NCBI RefSeq assembly: GCF_036370855.1
Contig: NC_088103.1
Span: 34,761,904-34,825,903 of the forward strand
Reading direction: 5' to 3'
Length of the DNA stretch: 64,000 nucleotides
From: Dromaius novaehollandiae
Lineage: Eukaryota > Chordata > Aves > Casuariiformes > Dromaiidae
Position numbers and translations under genes: made by a program. Below the pieces are notes generated by a model. The model was given only the letters and a program-made list of their open reading frames with translations, had not been told where the DNA came from and ran no database searches. Shown piece after piece: positions 37,001-49,000 of the stretch (positions are counted from its first letter, which is position 1; the number at the start of each line of letters is the position of its first letter).

Positions 37001-40000
37001 GCCTAACTGGGAATAGTTAAAATCATAGATTCAATAGGGATATTGGCTTTAGCATACCTCACAAATCTCTCCATCCTTTTCCTCCAGCTAATCCTCAGTG
37101 TTCCAACAGGCCACAGTCACACCTCCCTGCCTCTCTGTCCTACAACAGCTATCTTTTTCCTCTCAAATTGTCAGTGAAAATAATTGCCTAGTAGTTTAAG
37201 CTCATTAACACAGAACAACAGCTATTATTCTCAGTCTTTATTTATGCTGAAGTTTTCTCCTGTTCCAGACTGAAGGAGGATAGACAGAAGTTTGTCTGCC
37301 CCCCTATGCACCACAGCTATGTCATTTTGGATAGTAATAGAGACTACTTCTAACTACAAACTTGACCTTACATCCTGACACTATTCCAGTCATAGTGGTA
37401 ATAACACTATTGTATTTCTCTCCATAGTGCCTCTTCTGGCAGACTTTACAAACAATCATGAAATGTAGCAGGAAGGGTCTTGTAAGTGAAAAGAGAGAAT
37501 ATTGGCTCTCATGGAAAAGCATATTCTCATAGCCATACTTAAAATGAAGAGATTTTGCCCCCATCTCAAATGCAGGAATAAATCTTTAAGAATCTAAGAA
37601 ACTGCTAGCAAAGCAACCACCTCAAGACTGATCAATTTTTAATGTGAAAGCAAACATTCGGGAGTACAAAAAGATAAAAATATCTCCAAAGCAGCACAAT
37701 AATTATGCATTTTGGCTTAACACTGAGATCCCATCAGTAAAGGGAGATAATTAAAAACAGACTCTGCGTGAACTGACACACAGCTCAGCTTGGATGGATA
37801 TTCAAACAGAATCACTAAGAACATACATCAAGAGATTGACAGAGAGAAAGCAGAAGGGTAGGCTCGAGATCGAGAAAATAAGTAAGCAGCTGCTACATAT
37901 CAGCACCCTCTCATACATGCTGCAGAGTCCATGGGAAGAAGCTCCACAGCAGAAGGACTGTTCCCAAAGAACAGATGAGGTCTCCTGACCTCTTCAGGGG
38001 CTTTGATTTTACCCTGCAATGATGGAAAAAGCACTCTAGAACACGGTCTCTCCTCTGCATCCCTCTGGGAAGAGCAACAGTTTAGGAGTTTCTTCACAAA
38101 CATTCTAAAATCATATAATCTGTTCTTTTAGTCTATCTAAAATATCTCCAGCCTCTTATCCCACAACTTCCCCCAAACTTCTCTATTTCCTAAAAACCAG
38201 TAGTACGTCTCTGAAATACTTTATCACTTGCTCTTTTGCTGAACCAACTCTGATTTCTCCTGGACTTGAAATAACCTCTTAGAGCCAGTATACACTAATG
38301 CTGTGATTTTGTCTGTCAAGCAGAGATCTAGAGGAGACTGGACAAGCTCAAAGTAAAGAGAAACATTAAAGGCTATTAAAAACACATACTATTTCTGGCC
38401 TAAAGTTCATGGTGACTACTGTATTTATGGGGCTATGCAAAAGCAGAAAGAAGAAATCTGGGACCATGAAATCTTATGTGATTTCATATCCCTGCTTTTA
38501 TTCCAGGAGGAGAATGAAAAATGCTTGCATTTCAGGAGTAATAAAGATGTGCCGTAGCTGCAGATGTAATTAATTCTGAGTCACAGTTTATTAACCATTA
38601 TTTTACTTTTATGAAGCTGTTTGTCTGAGAAATTTAAAACATTTGCAAGTATTAAGTGGTTTAACTATTGATCCAAAGCACTAGCAAGAGCATTGATCCC
38701 TTTGATCTTTGAATTTTGGATTTACCCCTCACAAATTTCACATCTTTCCTTTTAAAGTGCCTCCCTTTGGTATTCCTCTGTTTCACAGTGTGTAATTTCA
38801 CATGCCCTGAAGTGCTGATAACATGGGCTATTATATAATGATTTATATATAAATTATATATTTTATATATATTATATAATTTATTATATTATATAATGAT
38901 TTTACCACCACCATCACCTTCCCACCTATGGCCAGCCATGGACTTTGCAGCAAAGCCAAAAGAAAAATCCATGTCTACAGAATTAAGTTGGTATTTTAAT
39001 CACTATCTTCCAACTGATGGTCCTCATACTGCTTAGCGGGCCGGTACCATGCACACAGTAACTCTCAGGTCTTTAAAACAATACAAATTCCCTGCACAGT
39101 CAATAATAGGTCAAAGAATGAAGTGATACAGGAACCAGTCTCTCCCTCCAAAATGCTGAAAGTATGTAACCTTTGGCTCAATATGAACTGCAACACACCC
39201 AGATGGTGTTAAAGTTTCCTGGTATCACCACACACAAGATGCCACTCATGGAAATCGCCTTTTCCAGTTTCTCATACAACTTTTTAAGCCTTGGCTTAGA
39301 GAAGTGGCAATTTTTGTAACAGTGATTCTGGACATGTCAGTCCTGAAGTCCTATTATAAGTTTTGCAATATATACATATATGTATGTATATATGTAAGGC
39401 AGCAGTAGAGCTTGTTCAAGGGGCAGGAAGACAAGCATGTAGTGTTAATAATGTATTATGAACGATGCTGCGTTACACCTACAGGATAATGCACGGGCCC
39501 ACATTCAAGCATGAATGACACTAAAACTCCCTGCTTTAGCTACGTGTCAGTGTTGACTTTGAGATAATATTCAAATCAAGAGAAGTACAAACAGTAGAGT
39601 CTGGAAAACACAATCCAAATCATGTGTCCAAGCTACTGACATGCACAAACCAGAATGGTGTTACTAAAACAGCACATACTGTAGTTTCAGCATGGAGCAA
39701 GTGCATAGAAACATTTAATCAAGGCTGGCTGGTTGCAAGTCATATTTATTCCAGTTTGGAAACTGGATGGATCAAGTTCACACACAGTTTTCTTTAAAAA
39801 GGAACAAGAGGCTTGTCCATCTGTCAGACATTATTGTCTAAGTCCAGCAAGCACACTTTTTCAGTTCACTAAGCACAATAGGACTTATCCCTGATTTCCT
39901 GCTTATAGTCTTCCTTGCAGTACCCATTGCTCCAATATCAAAAGCCATTTATTTATGGGATAAGGGAGAGGCTTGGGAATACAGTCCACTAGTTTTAAAA

Positions 40001-43000
40001 GTCCTAACTGATTTGTTAATCTTTATTTAAAAAAAAAACAAAAACAAAAACAAAAAACTTTCAATTCTTTTCCCCATTCTCTGTAGACTATAAAATTAAA
40101 AGTTCCCTGGTCCCTGCACCTGAACAGAGGACATGATATGAGTTCTACCACATATACCTGCTAGAGGGAGATTTATTCCAAAGATCCAGATGCATACACT
40201 ACCGGGGACTCTTCACGACTGGAATTAGGTACTGTGCTACCAGGGCAGGAATGGAAGATGGGCAGGGCTCAGATGCAATGCTGAAAAGAAAGACAGAAAT
40301 GCTGCCTACCTCAAACTATCTCAGCTATCTCCTCGCATCTTCAACCCCCTGCTTCACTCTGCTGCCAGTGACTCCATAGCAGCTCCTTTCCACGGAGGAA
40401 ATATTCCATTGGGAGATATTCTCCCACTGTGAGGAACACTGTGCAAGTGCTTTAAAAGTTGGGAAAAAGGTGAAGAGGGTGTGCCACATCTCCTAGCATC
40501 ACAGGGAAAGGAAGAGGGGAGCAAGAAAAGCATTTAACAGCAGCTGGAGCACTGGAATCAGGAAAAAATAGACCAATTATACATCAAAATAACCTAGCCT
40601 TTCACACGCAGGAAAAGTGCAAGGAGTAAACGAGTGTGTGTATTTTAGTGTGATTTGTAGTTTACAATTTGGTCCACTCATCTAGCTCCTACCTTGCCAA
40701 ACTGGCATGAAATACTATCATTCTGTACTACCAGCACTGTTTACCCATTTGGTTTGAGGGGGATGCAAACCAGAAAACTATAGAGGGGAAAAGAAAGGAA
40801 GAGGGAGAGAAATCAGGTCTATCACACTTATTTTGGTGCACAAAACTGAGTACTTGACCCCTTGCCAAGACAGAGCAGGGAAACAATGACATGCACCTCC
40901 AGCGCATTACTAGGACCTCACCTTAAGGCATTCAGGTCATGTGACAACTGCAGGTTTTTTCTTATGCAAAGAGATATAAGCCACTTTGCAAAGATTTAAT
41001 ACCAAAGGGCAATAGCGAAAAACTGCAATTGCTTAATAAGCATCTATGTGCCCAAATTCCTGAGACATACTCACACCTCTGCATCAGAGTCAAGAGCAAT
41101 AACTATTAACTATTATGGTAGCTCCTCAGGGCTGCTAACAATGCTGATGCTACATTATTTTTGTTGGGGTTTTGTGTTTCTCTGTTTGTTCTTCACCAGT
41201 TCCTATTTTAAATGGCTTTGCAAGTCATTCATCACGATCCTTCTATAACTGCTGAAACTTCAGAGATGGAAGTTTCCAGTATTAGTCACAATGACCACTA
41301 CTTCCTTCAATGTAAAGTGGACTTTTAATACTGTTGCAACTGGTTTAGAAAATACCTTGTCTCACGTTTGATATTCTAATATCAAACTTTTCTGTCACAA
41401 ACCAGAGTAGCTCCTGTCCTTGCTTAGATCCATTATTCCTTTAAAGCAAACAACAAAAATGCCTTTAGTGAAAATAAAAGAAACAGCAACCAGGAAGCAG
41501 CTATGAGTAGCAAGCAGTTCAATGAAGCCAGCAAGAACAGAGCTACTTTTCATCATTATTTTAATTCAGTTACAGGAGACTGTTTTTTTATTTGTTTGTT
41601 TTTTAAGAATTCAACAAACATCTGACATTAACATAATACAGCACATTTAACTTCACAATGTGTAGCAGAACCAGGCAGTGAAAATGACTGCCATGGATTT
41701 GTTTCGCTACAGAAAAATCCCAAAAAGTAAACAAGTGAGTCATACTTATAATACTCTGGTTTAATAGTTTGAGTTGCCATTGGTAACATGGTTAAAGCTG
41801 TAACTGTGTTGCTTTTGCAGAAATTTACCACTTCACAAGGCTTGAGAATCTGGCTTGCAAATTATCAAAATAACACGGAATAATATAAAACCATATTACA
41901 AAATGGCCTTTGTTCTATTCCTCATTCTGAAGTTAGTCAAGACAATGCTGTCTTATTGGAAAGCTTATTTCTTAACAGTTTGTTTACATGCAGTTCTGAT
42001 TTCAATTAAATCCTACTTTCTGTTCCTTGTAATCATGGCCTTTCACAACTAGGGATGTCCAACAAGAAAAATGTGTAACAAAGCAGTTGTTCCTTCACTC
42101 ATTATAATTTCCATTCTAAAGTCACATCTATATCAATATATTGAGCTTCAAATGAGAAATAAGTAGAGTGCCTCTACTCTCTTCTCCTGGTCAAATTCAG
42201 AATCTCAAACATCTGTCACAAACAATTCAAGTGCCTTAACGGGTCCTTCTTTTCTGATACTGCCACTATTTACAGAACTAGATAGTTAGTGCTTGCTGCA
42301 GGCTTTGTAAGGTTACTCAGCCCTAATACAAGGTTACCCTTAAAAACAGTTTTCTCATGGCTTTCTTCAGCCCAGTTTCAAATGTCTCAGGTGTTAAGGT
42401 TTCATAAGTCCTATAAATAACAAGCAGCAGTCTCTTTTATCAGGTCATTTATGCTTAAAAAAGTACAAGGCAATATTTTCTCCACTAAAAACTTGAAATA
42501 GTTGCATCCACTCACCTCCTGACAGCTGGGACTGGGTAGAGGCTGATGGGCCAGCGACACCAGAGTATCAATTGTTTCCAGCTCCTGTTGGTAAAAGGTT
42601 TGAATTCTGTTTTGTAGTAAGAAGCCTTTCACTTTCTCACACAGCATATTCGAGAAATCCAGGCACCCTGGGCCACTACAAGGATACACAGAACATGTCA
42701 AAAAGCAAGAAATACACTACTAACATTTTTTAAAACAGTTGCCTGAATTTAGCCTGGTTTTCAAATGTCAAAAGGCATTTTACTGTCCTTGAAGGATTTT
42801 ACTCTAAACCTTTAATTAAAACAGACTTTTTTTATATGCATTGAACATCCAGCTGTTCCTCTTCAGTCCTTTTGTGTAACATTATTGGGATTTAAGATTC
42901 GCAGTCTCTGAAACCACACTGCATGTGTCAAACCTGCCAATGAACAACCAGTGACCCTTAAATGGAATACTGAAGCTGATGCTGGACTTAGTTTATTGAG

Positions 43001-46000
43001 GTTATGCCTTCATGACTGGAAGATGACAAGGGCTGCAGAGTCAAGAGCATTTTGATAGAATAGCTCCTTATCTTTACATGTAAAACAAAATCAAGCAAGG
43101 CCACTCCACCATCTAATTTGTTGACCACATCCCCAAACCCCAATTTACTGTACTAGATGTAAGAGGTCTGTACATGGTATTTTTGCTACCTTCCTATTAC
43201 TCACTTTGCTCGAGTGTCATACTACTTTTCTCAAATTATGGGCAGGTATCTCATTTGTATGGATCATAACAGCACTGGAACAGGTTGCCCAGAGAGGCTG
43301 CGGAGCCTCCAAATTGGAGATACTCAAAAGCACCTGAATAGGGTCCTGGGCAACATGCTCTAAGTGACCCTGCTTGAGCAGAGGTGGGTGGACTAGATGA
43401 TCTCCACGGGCCCCTTCAACCTCAACCATTTTGTCATTCTGTGATCAATTCTTTAGGAGAAAAAGCAGGCTGCTACTATATGTCTGTGCTCAGTCTAAAT
43501 CAGTGGGGCCCTGTTCTACCTTTCCCCACAGGTATTACAATAATAAACAAACATTAATAAAATCCTACACTTTGCCCCAAGACCAGTCTGGATAACACAT
43601 TTACCTCTGTGTCCCCTCTGGGCCTTGGAAAGGTTTATCGTAAACTTCTCTATAAAGACAGGGGAGCTCCAGCATTCTTGAAATCTGAACATCACACACA
43701 GGATCATCCACTTTATCTGGAACGGTGAAAAGAAAATATATACTTGGCCAGGGTTGCCACACCAACGTTTTAAGCTAGCATACCTGAGGCAGCACAGAAG
43801 AGTTTCACATGCCAGTATGAAATTGGCATATTTTGTTCTCTGTTGTTTAAAAAAACAAAACAAAAACAAACAAACCCCAACACACACACAGAGGCTACTC
43901 CCACTTTCACAGCTTATAAGGAGGTAAATGACTGTTGTGATGCACTGCAGGCTATGCTTTTGTCTGACAACTTATTTAACTGGAATTCAGGATCTCTATT
44001 TTACCTTTCAGCAGTCTTGGTACATTAGATGAAGTCAGAAGATGGTAAGGAGCTTTACTGGACCAATGTGAAAGCAATTTAGAGCTATTTAGATGGCTCT
44101 TCTTTGATGAAACAATGGTATTATTACCAGCCTTTGAATGGGTTATATATTCATAAAATTCCTATTCGGAGAGAAGGGTTGAATTCCCTCTCAGATTTTA
44201 GCTAGTGATGAAAAAGCTACAAACTTTTTATCTGATCTATGCAGGGTTTTTAAATGATGGGCTTCTTCACACCAAAGGAATTATTTCAGTATTGTCCCCA
44301 AAAGATTTAATAGAGGAAAACCACCTCTTACACAGTAACATAGATATTAAGAAGAAAAGTAGTTATGTAACCAGAAAGTTCCTAGGATACATATAACTGA
44401 CTGCAGAAAATTGCTGCCCAAAGAGCTCTCAGCACCTGCAGAACTGTGCCTGAGCAACTTAAGGTGAGGAACTCTTCTCAGTCATTCTGTAGAGCCAAAG
44501 AGTTTAGGAGAACTCGGCCTTCATGGTACAACGTCATCATAAATCGTTGTCTGCCCATAGAAAGGATTATAGAGGCTGTGACAAACTAACTCTTTCTCCA
44601 AAGCAACTAACAGTCTTAATGAAATGTGACATAAAAGATCACCAATTCCCCTCCCAGGGATTTTGGCTGTTCTATTTCAACACACAGAAAACTGGCACTC
44701 TGCCAGGTACCCAATCCCAGTATCTGGATAACATTCTTGTATTCACTCTAGTTATCTTTTACAAGATTTCCAGGAAAGCCTCATTCACAGGCAGTCTATT
44801 CCTACAAACTAAATAACGTCTCATTAGAAAAATGAGATGCCAGAAAATAAAGTGGCAATTATTCATAAGTTACATACAGTTTGGGTCTTCTTGCAAATTC
44901 AGACAACCAAGTTATATATATCACAGGTCCATAACACTCACAAAAAGATGAGGCTTGAATTTCTCTTTGCTGTCTGTAGATTCGGATGTGACCTCTGACC
45001 CTGACAACATCCCCAATTTCCAGCTTGGTTTTCTCGCTCACCATTTCCTGGAGTTTCTTCATCTGTTCAAGCACATTAAGACTGCTGGGTGTACTTGGAC
45101 AAGCTATAAGAAGCAGGAGAAAGGAGATCAGGCATTACGGCCAAAAGATCCATACCCTTGCATTTGTCCAAAAGCCTAAGGATCACGGTAATCATATTGC
45201 TAAAAATGGTTGAAGTTTAGGCAGCAAAACTTCTGAGTATCAATTTTAGTTTACAGTATTATATTTATTTAAATAGTTCACCTGGGAAAGGGGGAAAAGA
45301 GAGGAGATTTTGACTTATCATTCTGAAAATGTCCTAGATGGGTTGAAAATCAGAACATTTTTAACTGCAAATAGGAAAAGCTGATGTTGTCATGCTAGGA
45401 GGGAGGAGAGGGAAAAAAGCCAAGCTGAAAGTTTTGCATAAAAGAAAGATGAATCATCTGAGGTGGGGCCAAGGTATTCATGTGGTGCAATCTGGTGTCT
45501 ACGCTAATGTGAACACAACTTGACAGAACTTCACATTTACGTAACACACCTTTGCAGGAGAGTAAACTCTTTGTAATTTACAACCTGATTAGTGATCCAA
45601 GCATCTATGAGCATGATTATAAGCTGGAAGAAAATTTGCCTTTACCTTCTGGGACTTGTTTTCTTTAGCAGATACAAATGAATTAATTTCCATTAATAAG
45701 ATAGTGTCCATTTGGGCACTACCGATGTGCATGTAATTTAAGAACACAAACAGGAAAGAAGCATTCTGGGTTCTCATTCTATATTAAGCAGTATTTCCTG
45801 CAATTCCGGTTATGAATTTAAGTTCCTCATAAACAACTGGTTTGGTTGTGGGCCCCCACCACTTTTTTTGGAAAGCTGTGCCACAACATCACCTCTCTGA
45901 AAGTGAGATCTTCTAGATTCCAGTTACAGAGGAATTGTTCTTCTTAGGCTTAATGAGAGAAACTACAAGGTGACCAGGGAGCTCATCTTTCTTCTACAAG

Positions 46001-49000
46001 CAGCATGGTGGGCTTGCTGTCTTATACATAGTTCAGAGAAAAGACTAACCTTAAAAGAACTACTTAGAGCAATATATGTGTTATAAGCTTTGTCAAATGC
46101 AAGTTGGTTTGCGTGTATAAATGGGCTTGTTCCACAACCATCAGAGCATTTACCTTTTACATCAAGTTTTCCCCTCCCCATCCTATGCATGTGTCATACT
46201 AATACAGGCAGATGACACAAATAACATTTCTTTCAGTAGGGTTTGATAATCTCTGTATTGGAGTTCCCAAAATAATAGATGGGTTTTCAGGCAGGTCCAA
46301 GGTAGAAGTTATACTATACATTGATCTATGACAAGTCCTGAGGGAAAAGCAAGGAGAAAGACACCAGTGAGATGTTCTGTTATTCAGTGCAAGAAGTGAT
46401 TCACTTCATATGTGCAACTTCTGCACGTTTAGAACAGTCCAAATCATAAAAGACCGCTGATATTCCCACTGTGTTTAAGCTACATTCAAGGTCATCACTG
46501 ACAACACACGCATGAACAGAAGGGGAATATAAATGCAAACAAACAACAGAAGAGGCATCCTGAAACCACTGTATCACAAGGGTGAAGAATGAGACCAGGT
46601 TGCTGGTTAATGGATTGATTTCAGAAACAGCAGCTGTGGCGTGTGGCAAATTTCCAGAGTAGTTCTTCACTAGATGAAGTCACAAAAAGGACCGTAACAA
46701 GAGGATTCTCTGAACAATTTCACAGCATGGAATTGAAATATTATGTTATCCAGATAAGAAAATGCATGACAGGTCAAAACATGGTGTTTTTACTGGGACC
46801 ACCATCGGCAACAGCACAAAGAAAGTAATACGAGGCTCCCAAAATGGCCCAAGATGTAGGATGTGATGGTATTTAAGAAAACAACAACAAAAAGCCCAAC
46901 AAACTGTGATTTTAATTTGCTTCTCTGTGAGTTTGATTGTTTACTAAGTTATTTAAGTAAGACACAAAGGAAAAATGTACAGTCAAAAGCACAATTATGT
47001 ATTTGATAAGCTACCTGATAAAGGTCTTTCTGCTCCCATGGGATTTTTCCAGCAGACACAATTTATAACACCAGTGCTATCATCCACTGTAAAAGAATTG
47101 CAAGAATAAGTGGGATTAAGAAAGCAGGTGATGAAGTTCCAAAAAATAAAAACAGATAGGTATTTAGGGAAATGGTTGCCAAAGACATCTCAATTCATCC
47201 AGTTAGAAAGGGAAAGCAAGTGCTCAACTCCTACTTCTGCTTTTGAAATAATTTCCCCAGTTGTTTCAATTGCTGAAGTAGCTCAGCACCAGAAATCATG
47301 ATTATGTGCCTTAGAGGTCAGTGAAGTAATAGGCATCTCTTAACAAAAAGAAAAAAAAAATTCAAGCACTGATTTAAATTATGAGGTTTTAGTACATTCA
47401 TCCCAAGAAAGGAAATATTAGGGATGAAAGGGTTCTCATCTCATTGACAGGGTTATAAGAGCAATTAGTGATGAAAGCTGTAGACAGACAAATTAAAATA
47501 GGAAACCAAGTATAAAACTGAACAGCCAGAGCAATTTACCATTGGAACAATCTATTAACAATTTCCTGTTTCTCCATGTCTTCAAATCAAGATTAGATAC
47601 TTCCCTGCAACAAGTTTTAAATTGAGTATAAAAATCAGAGGGAGAGCAGGACGGCAGGAGAGAAAATGAGGTCTGCTAACTGGTAAATTTGGCTTTTATT
47701 ATGTAGGAAATTTGCTTAAGTAACCCAGTGGCCCATTCTGACCTTAAAATCTCTTAACAGTATGAAACACATCAAGATAAATTTCTCCCTCACACAGGAA
47801 CATTACAGTAAAAGAACACCACTAATATTGTGCACAGAGTCTGCTGGCAGTTCCTGTATGTTGCAGAGAGCAAAGGCAGCTCCTCCAGCCAGGAAGGGAC
47901 AGAGGACAAGATGCTTGTGGTTCTGCCCTAGGCCAGGGATTTCCAACTCAAAGTATATGTACCACTGGTGGCATGCAAGCCACTTCTGCCACTGAAAAAA
48001 GCTCAACACCATCTCCTGAGCACAGAAGCTGTCTGGCTTTTCCTGTTTTGCTAGTACCAAGCAAAATAAATTTTGTACTGTCAATGACAAAGCAGAAAAA
48101 GACAAAAAAAAGCTAAAGAACACAAAAAAGCCAGAGAAATCAATTGTTCTACAGGTCACAAAAAGTCTGTATACAGGCAGCTTGTCCAACAAACACCCTC
48201 TAAATAAAATATTTCACAAAGAAAAAGGCACTAAACGCCTGTCACAACACGGCAAAGATCACATTTCAGGTCCAGCTACCACTCCATGCATCTTGCTTCT
48301 TGAATGTAACCATCTCCAGCACTGAGCTTTCCCATGGGGGAACCTGCAATTTTCCTCTGCCTCATAAACCAGATCCTGGACTACAAAAGCATCCGTGTTT
48401 ACCATGAAGGCCCTGACTGGTACCTGCAGTTGCTTCCTCTGGGAACCATAGCATCAAAGCAAAAAGCTTTTGCATTGTCTCACATATTTTGAAACAATCT
48501 CCCTATTTGGGGGATCCAATTTCAAGTCATTGTCTTGCCTTCCTGTTTCCCAGCAGCCTAGCTGCACTAGTCTGGAATAGGCACTTTTCTAATAACTAAG
48601 ATACAGCATTTATAAGATGCACACAATTCCAAATTCCATCACTAAAAGCATGCTTGCCCCATTGCTGTCCCGCTTTTGAGGTGCTGTGCCTGCAGCTTTA
48701 ATTCTGCACAGGAGTTGCTGTTTTAGAACAAGATAATGATCTAGCTGATAGGATTTCCTCTCTTCAGTAGAGAAAAAAAAGCAGCTGTTTTAGTAGGAGG
48801 AAGAGCCCCCATACGTCATGCCAAAACATTAATGCAAGCCAGCCATAGCAGTAAGAATCAGGGTAGATGACGTTTCACTATATTACTGCAGCATCTGGAT
48901 GATCCAGCTTGAAAATGCCTCCGTTGCACCAAATGCAACAGATATACTTCATATGAAGGGCTTAGAAACAAAACAAACAAGACTGAAGGGTTTGGCCAGG

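Larger units (their letters stand above)
35583..42515 (-). other. STN1: STN1 intron between coding exons 6 and 7 (longest in the window)
   Basis: About 6.9 kb of intron, phase 0, donor GTGAGT. It contains purine-rich tracts near 36.34-36.37 kb, an AT-rich repeat at 38829-38902, an ATATACATATATGTATGT-type tract near 39.37-39.40 kb, an A-rich (CAAAAA)n tract near 40.03-40.06 kb and a perfect inverted repeat at 41366-41387. No extra exon is seen. Confidence 0.85.
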
